From assembly GCA_947458575.1 (NCBI GenBank), contig CANHBE010000099.1, forward strand, positions 1 to 8,850: a DNA stretch of 8,850 nt, read 5' to 3'. The first letter of the stretch is position 1; each line of letters begins with the position of its first letter. Both the position numbers and the translations under genes were made by a program. The notes beneath the pieces were generated by a model. It saw only the letters and a list, made by a program, of their open reading frames with translations, searched no databases and was not told the DNA's origin. The stretch is from Flavobacteriaceae bacterium. GTDB lineage: Bacteria; Bacteroidota; Bacteroidia; Flavobacteriales; Flavobacteriaceae. This document shows positions 1 through 6,944 of the stretch, one piece after another.

Positions 1-1
1 C

Positions 2-919
2 TTCAGATACAACTATTTTTTTGGAACTGTTGTTTTTCGCGATAATCAAGCAATCCCCAATGCGCTCAGCGATAAAATCAACAATGTAGGAGCTCAATAT
101 GAATATCGCAAAAAAAAGTGGAAGAGCATAGTCTCGTATAGTAGCTCCATCACAAAACAGTCTATCAGTAATATTGAAGGAAATCTCACTTACAAATTCG
201 ACAGCATAAACAACATCAGTTTTAAATATCAAAACACCAGCAAGTTGCCCGACCATGTCTACAACTTACACCAAAGTTCTTTCCAAGCATACAACTGGTT
301 CAATAATTTTAAGAACGAAAGAATCAATACCATTCAAGTCGATGCCAATACCAAATGGGCAAACGCAACATTGCAAGTCTCCAGCCTCGATAATTTCTTG
401 TATTTCAGCGACGACAGCACCAACGACAGTATTCAATTGATCTCTCCAAAACAGTTCGATAAGTCAATTCAATACTTCTCGCTTAAAATAAGCAAAGAAG
501 TAAAGTACCGGAAATTGGCACTCGACAATACCTTGCTTTATCAACAAGTTGCTCAAGACAGCGATATTCTCAATGTGCCGAAATTGGTCATTCGAAACAC
601 ACTGTACTACTCCGATTATTTTTTCACCAAAGCACTCTATTTGCAAACCGGAGTGACACTCAACTACTTTACTAAATACCACGCCAATGGCTACAATCCA
701 ATTCTCACAGACTTCTTCGTACAACAGAAACAAGAGATAGGTGACTTTGCGATGCTAGACTTCTTTATCAACGCTCGTATTCGACAAACCCGCATTTTCC
801 TGAAAGCCGAACACTTCAATTCAGCTATGGCCAGTCGTAGCACATTCTATTCTGCCCCAAATTATCCATATCGCGATTTCTTGGTGCGTTTTGGTCTTGT
901 GTGGAATTTCTTTCAGTAG
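2..919 (+). CDS. Putative porin, outer-membrane beta-barrel (C-terminal part, 5' end outside the window)
   Basis: The frame is open from the left edge to the TAG stop, giving the last 305 residues of a longer protein; no start lies in the window. The translation shows alternating polar and aromatic residues in short strands with N/D/K-rich turns (for example SIVSYSSS, NLTYKFDS, TLYYSDYFF), as in transmembrane beta-strands. It ends in YPYRDFLVRFGLVWNFFQ, an amphipathic aromatic-rich last strand of the kind recognised by the BAM machinery. The ending and the preceding FLKAEHFNSAMAS segment resemble the Bacteroidota putative-porin family (Pfam Porin_10 type), which are predicted outer-membrane channels. 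The substrate is unknown. The later in-frame TTG at 245 is inside the gene and is not a start. Wobble positions are richer in C than in the genes at the right of the window. Other outer-membrane barrel families cannot be excluded without the N-terminus. Confidence 0.75.
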   Translation, partial: FRYNYFFGTVVFRDNQAIPNALSDKINNVGAQYEYRKKKWKSIVSYSSSITKQSISNIEGNLTYKFDSINNISFKYQNTSKLPDHVYNLHQSSFQAYNWFNNFKNERINTIQVDANTKWANATLQVSSLDNFLYFSDDSTNDSIQLISPKQFDKSIQYFSLKISKEVKYRKLALDNTLLYQQVAQDSDILNVPKLVIRNTLYYSDYFFTKALYLQTGVTLNYFTKYHANGYNPILTDFFVQQKQEIGDFAMLDFFINARIRQTRIFLKAEHFNSAMASRSTFYSAPNYPYRDFLVRFGLVWNFFQ

Positions 920-923
920 TTTT

Positions 924-1027
924 GGGCGTGATTTCGGGCTGTTCGCTTTATCTTTTGCGCTTTGCTCGAGTGCATAGTTTCCAATCCATCTTTTTGCGCA
1001 AAAGGATGCCGCTGCCATCCCGCACGC
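924..1027 (+). repeat. Dispersed imperfect palindromic element, copy 1
   Basis: This GC-richer block begins 4 bp after the porin stop. It starts with GGGCGTG (924-930) and ends with CGCACGC (1021-1027), so GCGTG and CACGC form terminal inverted repeats. Inside, CTTTTGCGC (952-960) pairs perfectly with GCGCAAAAG (996-1004), and the right arm also contains the 12-bp palindrome TTTTGCGCAAAA (992-1003). The sequences between terminal and inner arms pair imperfectly, about 10 of 17 positions. Blocks at 937-950 and 1008-1027 recur in inverted orientation at 6987-7000 and 6946-6965, which argues for a dispersed repeat family rather than chance. It could form a long hairpin at the 3' end of the porin mRNA. 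No reading frame in it looks genuine. Confidence 0.7.
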
Positions 1028-1036
1028 AAGCCATTG

Positions 1037-1048
1037 GTTAATATTAAC
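1037..1048. other. Perfect 12-bp palindrome in the spacer
   Basis: GTTAATATTAAC is a perfect palindrome located 12 bp upstream of the TTG (-33) element at 1060. Its position directly upstream of a promoter would suit a dimeric regulator of the CBS-type gene, but an AT-rich palindrome can also arise by chance. No T-tract follows it directly, so it is not called a terminator. Confidence 0.3.
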
Positions 1049-1059
1049 ATCTATCTAAC

Positions 1060-1089
1060 TTGCAGGCCTTTTTTTTATCGATATATTTG
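1060..1089 (+). promoter_or_regulatory. Bacteroidota-type promoter for the CBS-type gene
   Basis: TTG (1060-1062) and TATATTTG (1082-1089) are separated by exactly 19 bp. They match the -33 TTG / -7 TAnnTTTG consensus used by the primary sigma factor of this phylum. Transcription would start near 1093-1097, leaving a leader of about 48 nt. That leader contains a small hairpin, GCCAA-CTT-TTGGC (1110-1122). No Shine-Dalgarno is present; instead an A-rich CAAAACA precedes the ATG. Confidence 0.75.
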
Positions 1090-1141
1090 CACGCATATTT
1101 AGATAAAAAGCCAACTTTTGGCATTCCACTACATCAAAACA

Positions 1142-2503
1142 ATGAAATACGTCGAAAACATATTAGGCACCATCGGAAATACTCCTTTAGTGCGTCTCAA
1201 TAAAATAGCCGCAGAGGTAGATGCATTAGTATTAGCGAAAGTAGAAACATTCAATCCCGGAAATTCAGTCAAAGACCGAATGGCGTTGAAGATGATCGAA
1301 GATGCGGAAGCAGATGGTCGACTCAAGCCCGGCGGAACCATCATAGAAGGAACATCCGGAAATACGGGTATGGGCTTAGCACTCGCCGCAATCGTAAAAG
1401 GCTACAAACTGATTTGCGTAATCACGGACAAACAATCCAAAGAAAAAATGGATATTTTGCGTGCAGTCGGTGCCAAAGTTGTAGTTTGCCCAACCGACGT
1501 CGAGCCAACCGACCCACGGTCTTATTATTCTGTTTCAAAAAAACTCGGCGAAGAAACACCAAATTCTTGGTATGTCAACCAATATGATAATCCCTCAAAT
1601 GCTGTCGCACATTACGAACAAACCGGACCTGAAATTTGGGAACAAACTGACGGTAAGGTTACACATTTTATCGTGGGCGTAGGAACCGGCGGTACTATTT
1701 CCGGTGTTGCAAAATATTTGAAAGAGAAGAATCCAAATATCAAAATATGGGGCGTTGACACCTACGGCTCCGTTTTCAAGAAGTATCACGAAACCGGAAT
1801 TTTTGACGAAAACGAAATCTATCCCTATATCACTGAAGGAATTGGGGAAGATATATTACCCAAGAATGTCGACTTTTCACTGATTGACGGTTTTACCAAA
1901 GTTACTGATAAAGATGCAGCGGTATACACTAGAAAAATTGCCTTGGAAGAAGGAATCTTTGTCGGAAATTCTGCAGGTTCTGCCATTAAAGGATTGTTAC
2001 AATTAAAGGAGCATTTCAAGCCCGAAGATGTGGTCGTAGTGTTATTCCATGATTCAGGTAGTCGCTATGTTGGAAAAATGTTTAATGACGACTGGATGCG
2101 AGAACGAGGATTTCTGGATGAGGAAGTTACCAAAGCAGAAGACGTGATTAAAGATCATATAGATAAGCCATTAATTATGGTTCGAACCGAAGAATTGGTT
2201 TCACATGCTATTGAAAGAATGCGTAAATACAAAATTTCGCAAATTCCAGTTGTAGACATCAATGGTTTTGTAGGCTCGGTAGATGAATCCGATTTGTTTG
2301 AGATCTATGTTTCTGACAAAAATGCCGCTGATAGACCAATCAAAGAAGTGATGGGAGCGCCATATCCAATCGTAAAAGCAGGAACGGTAGTAGAAGAGGT
2401 TTCGAAGCTAATCAATAAGGAAAACAGAGCGGTTCTCGTTGATTTAGGTAACGGCAAATTTCATATCATCACCAAATACGATATTATCGGAACGATCAAA
2501 TAA
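1142..2503 (+). CDS. Cystathionine beta-synthase-type PLP enzyme with C-terminal CBS-domain region
   Basis: This 453-residue cytosolic enzyme belongs to the fold-type II PLP family that condenses serine (or O-acetylserine) with homocysteine or sulfide in sulfur amino-acid metabolism. The Schiff-base lysine is K44 in NSVKDR. The substrate loop TSGNTG lies at 71-76 and the phosphate-binding GVGTGGT at 179-185. EGIGEDILP (232-240), PTDVEPTDPRSYY and the GNSAGS segment resemble eukaryotic-type cystathionine beta-synthases more than plain CysK/CysM. Residues about 335-453 form a CBS-domain pair (ISQIPVVDINGFVGSV is the clearest piece), which in this family can bind adenosyl ligands and modulate activity. 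Length fits catalytic plus CBS domains. The ATG at 1142 is chosen over an upstream TTG at 1118 because homology-like sequence begins at MKYVENILGTIGNTP and the promoter leader fits. The substrate (homocysteine or sulfide) cannot be decided here. An exonuclease gene follows after 79 nt. Confidence 0.9.
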   Translation: MKYVENILGTIGNTPLVRLNKIAAEVDALVLAKVETFNPGNSVKDRMALKMIEDAEADGRLKPGGTIIEGTSGNTGMGLALAAIVKGYKLICVITDKQSKEKMDILRAVGAKVVVCPTDVEPTDPRSYYSVSKKLGEETPNSWYVNQYDNPSNAVAHYEQTGPEIWEQTDGKVTHFIVGVGTGGTISGVAKYLKEKNPNIKIWGVDTYGSVFKKYHETGIFDENEIYPYITEGIGEDILPKNVDFSLIDGFTKVTDKDAAVYTRKIALEEGIFVGNSAGSAIKGLLQLKEHFKPEDVVVVLFHDSGSRYVGKMFNDDWMRERGFLDEEVTKAEDVIKDHIDKPLIMVRTEELVSHAIERMRKYKISQIPVVDINGFVGSVDESDLFEIYVSDKNAADRPIKEVMGAPYPIVKAGTVVEEVSKLINKENRAVLVDLGNGKFHIITKYDIIGTIK

Positions 2504-2549
2504 AAGCATATAGTTTTGAGTTTTCCAAGTTCATACCGCTTCGACTTAG

Positions 2550-2574
2550 AATTTGGAATTTATTATTTCAAATT
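2550..2574 (+). other. AT-rich hairpin just upstream of the exonuclease gene
   Basis: AATTTGGAAT (2550-2559) can pair with ATTTCAAATT (2565-2574) around a 5-nt loop, with one G-T wobble. It ends 8 nt before the exonuclease ATG and no T-tract follows. It could be a weak terminator of the upstream gene or a leader structure covering the start region. The core ATTTGGAATTT also occurs in the terminator at 6827-6867, so it may be a common intergenic motif of this genome. Confidence 0.35.
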
Positions 2575-2582
2575 GTTATCTC

Positions 2583-3071
2583 ATGAACTTCACAGCCATC
2601 GATTTCGAAACGGCAACCGGTTATGCGCATAGTGCTTGCGCTGTTGGTATCATCACGGTGGAGGAAGGCATAATTACAGAAGAATACTATACGCTAATTC
2701 AACCGCCCAATAATGAGTATTGGTATCAGAATATCATGGTACACGGCATTAAGCCTGTTGAAACTTTAGAAGCCAAAACATTTGATGATCTTTTCCCCGA
2801 AATCAAAAAAAGAATATACGGTCGCAAAATTGTCGCACACAATGAGCAATTTGATAGAAACGTGCTGTCAAAAACCATGAAATACTATGGCTTATACTAT
2901 GACGAGTTGGAGCTTTCTGACCGCTGGGAATGTACCTGTCGAATCTATCGCGCCAAAGGCTATAAACCAGCAAACCTCAAGTATTGCGCCGAACGCAACA
3001 ATATTCCTCTAAAGCATCACGAAGCACTTTCAGATGCACGTGCCTGCGCGCAACTCTATCTTTTGAAGTGA
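2583..3071 (+). CDS. DEDDh-family 3'-5' exonuclease (DNA polymerase III epsilon-like)
   Basis: This 162-residue, single-domain protein has all five catalytic residues of the RNase T / DnaQ superfamily. Exo I is AIDFET (D7, E9), Exo II is AHNEQFDRNVL (D91), and Exo III is HEALSDARA (H146, D151), which makes it the DEDDh type. Such enzymes remove nucleotides from 3' ends of DNA or RNA with two metal ions. The protein is a lone exonuclease domain, without the GIY-YIG or polymerase domains sometimes fused to it, and shorter than typical proofreading subunits, so a role in repair or nucleic-acid turnover is more likely than being the replicative epsilon subunit. The ATG at 2583 is preferred over a TTG at 2553: the core fold begins at MNFTAIDFET and the TTG lies inside an AT-rich hairpin. 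No consensus promoter was found directly upstream, so read-through from the CBS-type gene is possible. Confidence 0.87.
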   Translation: MNFTAIDFETATGYAHSACAVGIITVEEGIITEEYYTLIQPPNNEYWYQNIMVHGIKPVETLEAKTFDDLFPEIKKRIYGRKIVAHNEQFDRNVLSKTMKYYGLYYDELELSDRWECTCRIYRAKGYKPANLKYCAERNNIPLKHHEALSDARACAQLYLLK

Positions 3072-3152
3072 TAAAAATTTTATTTTGGATCGCTTGAGAT
3101 GATATTTTTCGTATTTTAGTCTCTCTTTTAAACGCCATCCAAACTGAATATC

Positions 3153-4442
3153 ATGAAAGAAGATTTTCTACACTACCTATGGAGGTATAATAAGTTTGAC
3201 ACTACCAAACTACAAACCACCGAAAACAAATCTGTTACTATTATCAATCCGGGTGATTACCTCCAATCAAGTGGTCCTGATTTTTTTAATGCCAAGCTAA
3301 TTATAGATAGTCAAAAATGGGCAGGGAATGTTGAGATTCATGTGAAGTCATCAGATTGGTATCTTCACCACCATGAAAAGGATAAAGCATACGATAATGT
3401 AATTCTTCACGTGGTTTGGAATCATGACGCTAGAATTCTTCGGAAAGATAAAACAGAGATTCCCACTTTGCAATTGAGAGATTTTGTTGAGCAAGATGCG
3501 ATTCTAAAATACCAATCGTTGTTACAACCAAAGTCATGGATTTACTGTGAAAACCAAATTAACGCTGTCGATGATTTTCTGCTAAGGAAATGGCAAGAGC
3601 GTCTTTTTTTTGAAAGATTAGAACGCAAAGCCGCTTTTATTGATGAGCTACTTCTGAAGAATCATAACGATTGGGAGTCAACACTGTTTTGTCTTTTGGC
3701 CAAAAGTTTCGGATCTAATAGCAATGGACAGGTTTTTTTTGATATCGCTGCTTCTATTCCGTATACTGTAATCAGAAAAGAACGTGGGAATCCCGAGAGT
3801 ATGGAAGCGCTCTTACTCGGAATGGCGGGATTGCTTGACGAACCCAAAGAGGATGTCTATTTTAGAACATTAGTAAGACAATATCAATATTTAAAAATTA
3901 AATATAAATTGATGCCGGAGTTGAGCGGATCGATTCAATTCTTTCGCCTCCGACCCGATAATTTCCCCACCATCCGATTGTCTCAGTTGGCCAACTTGCT
4001 CGCCACTCATCCTAATCTGTTTTCCGAGTTAAGTGCTGCCGATTCCACCGAGGAACTATACAGAATATTTAAGGTAAGCGCTTCTCACTATTGGCAAAAT
4101 CACTATCAATTTGACCACCGTAGTAAGACAAGAAAGAAGGTTCTATCAAAAGGTTTTGTAAATTTACTAATTATAAACACTGTTATCCCGATTCGTTTTG
4201 CCTACCTGAAAAGTCTGGGCAAAGAAAGTCTTGAAAAGGCAATTCAGCTAATGGAATCTATTCTACCTGAGCAAAATGGTATTATAGATAAGTTCAAATC
4301 GATTGGTATCGATGCCGAGAATGCATTCCAAAGTCAAGCGCTACTTCAGTTGAAAAATGAATATTGCAACCAAAGTAAATGCTTGAATTGTGCTGTCGGA
4401 CTAGAACTGTTAAAGACAACCAATAAAAATGTAGTTTTGTAG
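3153..4442 (+). CDS. DUF2851 family protein (function unknown)
   Basis: The 429-residue product matches my recollection of the DUF2851 family. The opening MKEDFLHYLWRYNKFD is followed by a highly family-like block at about 40-90: SGPDFFNAKLIID, WAGNVEIHVKSSDWYLHH and AYDNVILHVVW. The C-terminus carries YCNQSKCLNCAVG, with cysteines C405, C410 and C413 (C-x4-C-x2-C); another cysteine, C132, lies in WIYCENQ. No signal peptide or membrane segment is visible, so it is probably cytosolic. The function is unknown. D43 (GPDF), E61 and H63 (VEIH) look like candidate active-site residues, and the four cysteines could bind a metal; both ideas are inference. It is the first gene of a compact four-gene set and is followed by the PspC gene after only 20 nt. 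No TTG-N19-TAnnTTTG promoter was found in the 81-nt gap before it. The gene contains two runs of eight T (3604-3611, 3733-3740), both coding Phe-Phe in frame. Confidence 0.82.
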   Translation: MKEDFLHYLWRYNKFDTTKLQTTENKSVTIINPGDYLQSSGPDFFNAKLIIDSQKWAGNVEIHVKSSDWYLHHHEKDKAYDNVILHVVWNHDARILRKDKTEIPTLQLRDFVEQDAILKYQSLLQPKSWIYCENQINAVDDFLLRKWQERLFFERLERKAAFIDELLLKNHNDWESTLFCLLAKSFGSNSNGQVFFDIAASIPYTVIRKERGNPESMEALLLGMAGLLDEPKEDVYFRTLVRQYQYLKIKYKLMPELSGSIQFFRLRPDNFPTIRLSQLANLLATHPNLFSELSAADSTEELYRIFKVSASHYWQNHYQFDHRSKTRKKVLSKGFVNLLIINTVIPIRFAYLKSLGKESLEKAIQLMESILPEQNGIIDKFKSIGIDAENAFQSQALLQLKNEYCNQSKCLNCAVGLELLKTTNKNVVL

Positions 4443-4462
4443 ACCATAACGCACAACAAGCT

Positions 4463-4690
4463 ATGTCAGTAGTCATTCAATTAAAATACTTTTTTGAAAA
4501 ACATGGATTCCATGTCTCTTCTCGCTTGGCAGATCGATTGGGAATGAGAGCTAACAATGTCCGTTTATTTTTTATCTATATCACTTTTGTTACGGCCGGA
4601 CTTTGGTTTGGAGTGTATTTAACGCTTGCCTTCTGGCTCAAACTCAAAGATCTGATCAGGGCCAAACGCAGTTCTGTTTTTGATTTGTAA
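4463..4690 (+). CDS. Small PspC-domain membrane protein
   Basis: This 75-residue protein consists of little more than one PspC domain. A basic, amphipathic N-terminal part (residues 1-34, with RLADRLGMRANNVRLFF) leads into a hydrophobic segment at about 35-60 (IYITFVTAGLWFGVYLTLAFWL) and a short charged tail ending RSSVFDL. PspC proteins of the phage-shock response sit in the inner membrane; in Proteobacteria PspC senses envelope stress and binds PspA. No pspA or pspB gene lies nearby, so a stress-response role is unproven. The ATG at 4463 follows the DUF2851 stop by 20 nt without a Shine-Dalgarno, suggesting co-transcription. The complete domain and an in-frame stop make it a whole gene despite its size. 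Confidence 0.8.
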   Translation: MSVVIQLKYFFEKHGFHVSSRLADRLGMRANNVRLFFIYITFVTAGLWFGVYLTLAFWLKLKDLIRAKRSSVFDL

Positions 4691-4745
4691 CAAAAACTCT
4701 AATTTTTTCTATACACGCCATTTACAATTTTTAAAGCCATTCAAC

Positions 4746-5618
4746 ATGAAACCTTCATTCTTCAATTCCTATTTTCAATTTACCAAAGCACAGCGTTCCG
4801 GTATTTTTGCTTTACTTTTATTGGTATCCGTTTTACAAGCGGTTCGTTATTTTTTCGATATAACTTCAGATAAAGGTAAACCAACTTCAAAACAGCAGTG
4901 GATATCCACTCAGATCTATCGGGATTCCCTTCAAAGTCCGATGAATCATAATAAGTGGAAATTGCGACCTTTTGATCCAAATTTTATTAACGACTTTAAA
5001 GGCTATCAATTGGGAATGTCAGTGTCCGAAATCGACCGTTTGTTGGCTTTTAGAAAAGGTAATCGATTTGTAAATTCAGCTGCCGAGTTTCAGGCCGTGA
5101 CAAAAATTTCCGATTCGCTCTTGCATAAAATTGCGCCTCTTTTTAAGTTTCCCGCATGGGTATCGAATAAAGCGCATTGGAAATCAAATTATGAACGTCC
5201 AAAAATTGAGCAGAAGATTGTTCAGATCGACATCAATGAAGCAACAGCTGAAGATCTAAAGAAAATCTACGGAATTGGAGATGGCTTGTCAGAAAGAATT
5301 TTAAAAGAGAAAAGAAAGTTTGGTGCATTTGTGAGTATGGATCAACTAAATGACATATATGGCCTGTCTTCAGAAGTGATAGAGGAGCTAAACAAACGAT
5401 TTAAAGTTAATTCTGAAGTAACCCGTAAAAGAATCAACATCAATACTGCAACCATTAAGGAACTGATGCAGCTACCTTATTTTCGGTATCCGGTCGCGAA
5501 GGCTATAGTTGCTCATCGAAGTATGAATGGTCAGTTTGTGAAAATTGCGGATTTAACAAATATTTCGGGATTTCCTAATGATAGGATAGAAATTATTGCC
5601 CTATATTTGGAATTCTAA
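4746..5618 (+). CDS. Membrane-anchored helix-hairpin-helix (ComEA-like) protein
   Basis: The 290-residue protein has a hydrophobic segment at about 18-37 (SGIFALLLLVSVLQAVRYFF) that should act as an N-terminal membrane anchor, with the rest exported or periplasmic if positive-inside holds. Three helix-hairpin-helix units follow: a divergent one at about 75-138, then 160-222 (IDINEATAEDLKKIYGIGDG) and 227-290 (ININTATIKELMQLPYFRYP). The phrase INxATxxxLxxLxGIG is the hallmark of ComEA-type domains, which bind double-stranded DNA without sequence specificity. In competent bacteria ComEA draws DNA into the periplasm; whether this protein does so is unknown, and the third unit lacks the usual GIG turn (it has PYFRYP). 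The ATG at 4746 is chosen because an upstream in-frame start at 4680 would overlap the PspC gene and add an unlikely extension. The acyl-CoA dehydrogenase gene starts 14 nt after the stop. Confidence 0.8.
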   Translation: MKPSFFNSYFQFTKAQRSGIFALLLLVSVLQAVRYFFDITSDKGKPTSKQQWISTQIYRDSLQSPMNHNKWKLRPFDPNFINDFKGYQLGMSVSEIDRLLAFRKGNRFVNSAAEFQAVTKISDSLLHKIAPLFKFPAWVSNKAHWKSNYERPKIEQKIVQIDINEATAEDLKKIYGIGDGLSERILKEKRKFGAFVSMDQLNDIYGLSSEVIEELNKRFKVNSEVTRKRININTATIKELMQLPYFRYPVAKAIVAHRSMNGQFVKIADLTNISGFPNDRIEIIALYLEF

Positions 5619-5632
5619 AAAAAAGCCAATTT

Positions 5633-6802
5633 ATGAATTCAGTCTATTTTACCGAAGAGCACGAAATGTTTAGAAAAAGTTTGCAGGATTTCTTGCGAGT
5701 CGAAGTTGTACCTCACATTGAAAAGTGGGAAAAGACTGGGGCAATCGAACGTTTTATTTGGAAAAAATTTGGTGAAATGGGCTTCTTCGGAATCGCTTAC
5801 CCTGAAGCTTATGGCGGGATGAATCTTGATTTGTTTTACACGGTAGTTTTTTTGGAGGAATTGCAAAAAATTAAATCATCCGGTTTTGCTGCAGCGATGT
5901 GGGCTCATGCATATTTGGCAATGACACATCTCAATGCAGAAGGTGATGAGCGGATCAAGGAAGAGTATTTGGCTCCAAGTATTTCAGGAGATAAAATCGG
6001 CGCTTTGTGTATTACCGAACCTTTTGGTGGGAGTGATGTGGCAGGTATGCGAACAACAGCTGTAAAGAAAGGCAGTAACTATGTCATCAACGGGTCGAAG
6101 ACTTTTATCACAAATGGCGTATATGCTGATTACTATGTTGTAGCGGCTAAGACAGAACCAGAATTGGGTAACAAGGGCATTAGTATTTTTTTAGTCGACA
6201 CAAAAACTGCAGGAATTTCTGCCACAAAGTTGGATAAATTAGGGTGGAGGGCTTCTGATACTGCAGAGATTTCATTTGACAATGTTGAAATCCCGGAACA
6301 GAATCTTATGGGTGAACAAGGAAAGGGATTTGCATATATCATGCAACATTTTGCATTGGAGCGTTTGATTATGGCAATCAATGCGCACGCGAGAGCAGAT
6401 TATGCGATCGCTTACACAATTGATTATATGTCCCAGCGAGAGGCTTTTGGAAGAACAATTGATAAATTTCAAGCTTTAAGACATACGATGGTAGATCATG
6501 CAACAGAGGTCGAGCACTGCAAGATTTTTAATTATGCAGCGGTCGCCAGACTTAATCAAGGAGAATATGTGGTAAAGGAAGCGACAATGGCAAAATTGAA
6601 GTCGACAAAAGTTGCGGATGAAGCCATTTACAGCTGTTTGCAAATGTTGGGAGGTTATGGCTATATGGAAGAGTATCCATTGGCTCGTTTGCTTCGGGAC
6701 AGTCGTCTTGGGCCGATTGGCGGTGGAACATCAGAAATACTTCGTGAGATATTATCGAAGATGATTATAGATCAGCAACACTACAAGCCGGCTGTTAAGT
6801 AA
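5633..6802 (+). CDS. Acyl-CoA dehydrogenase, FAD-dependent
   Basis: This 389-residue cytosolic flavoenzyme, of normal length for the family, oxidises acyl-CoA to trans-2-enoyl-CoA and passes electrons to ETF. The N-terminal helical domain (about 1-122) is followed by the beta domain with signature 1, CITEPFGGSDVAG (126-138), and by GWRASDTAEISFDNV (204-218). The C-terminal helical domain has REAFGRTIDKFQALRH (269-284) and signature 2 at about 337-375 (QMLGGYGYMEEYPLARLLRD). At the site where medium-chain enzymes have the catalytic Glu (YEGT), it has GGGT (363-366). E243 in ALERL instead matches the helix-G base of isovaleryl- and long-chain acyl-CoA dehydrogenases, so activity is probably intact and the enzyme belongs to that subclass. 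The substrate chain cannot be fixed. The gene starts 14 nt after the HhH gene, so it is probably in the same transcript, and it ends at a strong terminator. There is no Shine-Dalgarno. Confidence 0.92.
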   Translation: MNSVYFTEEHEMFRKSLQDFLRVEVVPHIEKWEKTGAIERFIWKKFGEMGFFGIAYPEAYGGMNLDLFYTVVFLEELQKIKSSGFAAAMWAHAYLAMTHLNAEGDERIKEEYLAPSISGDKIGALCITEPFGGSDVAGMRTTAVKKGSNYVINGSKTFITNGVYADYYVVAAKTEPELGNKGISIFLVDTKTAGISATKLDKLGWRASDTAEISFDNVEIPEQNLMGEQGKGFAYIMQHFALERLIMAINAHARADYAIAYTIDYMSQREAFGRTIDKFQALRHTMVDHATEVEHCKIFNYAAVARLNQGEYVVKEATMAKLKSTKVADEAIYSCLQMLGGYGYMEEYPLARLLRDSRLGPIGGGTSEILREILSKMIIDQQHYKPAVK

Positions 6803-6826
6803 TAGAATATTCAATATAGAAATCCG

Positions 6827-6867
6827 AAATTCCAAACCTCATGATTGCATTGAGATTTGGAATTTTT
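6827..6867 (+). terminator. Intrinsic terminator after the acyl-CoA dehydrogenase gene
   Basis: Positions 6827-6841 (beginning AAATTCCAAA) pair with 6851-6865 (ending TTTGGAATTT) in a 15-bp stem with a single C-A mismatch (6837/6855) and a 9-nt loop. The T-run 6863-6867 follows on the 3' side. It lies 24 nt after the stop and would end the DUF2851-to-dehydrogenase transcript. The AAA at the 5' foot gives it limited bidirectional potential. Confidence 0.8.
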
Positions 6868-6944
6868 GATTTGCAACTTTTGTCTTTTGGATTTGCCTGT
6901 AATGTTTAAGTAAATAATTACTGGCTTATAGATTGTCGTTTTAT

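Noticed and set aside
821..1018. Open frame of 65 codons on the minus strand
   Set aside because: It overlaps the porin C-terminus and palindromic copy 1 and has no family resemblance.
1090..1141. Riboswitch in the leader of the CBS-type gene
   Set aside because: The leader is only about 48 nt with one 5-bp hairpin, too small for a SAM-type aptamer.
2553..2582. Earlier TTG start for the exonuclease
   Set aside because: It lies in an AT-rich hairpin and adds ten residues not part of the DEDDh fold; ATG 2583 begins right at the first strand.
3604..3740. Two runs of eight T in the DUF2851 gene as possible phase-variation tracts
   Set aside because: Both are in-frame Phe-Phe codons in an AT-rich gene, other genes here have 7-T runs, and the frame is intact.
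4680..4745. Earlier start for the HhH protein
   Set aside because: It would overlap the PspC gene and place 22 odd residues before the natural MKPSFF start and membrane anchor.
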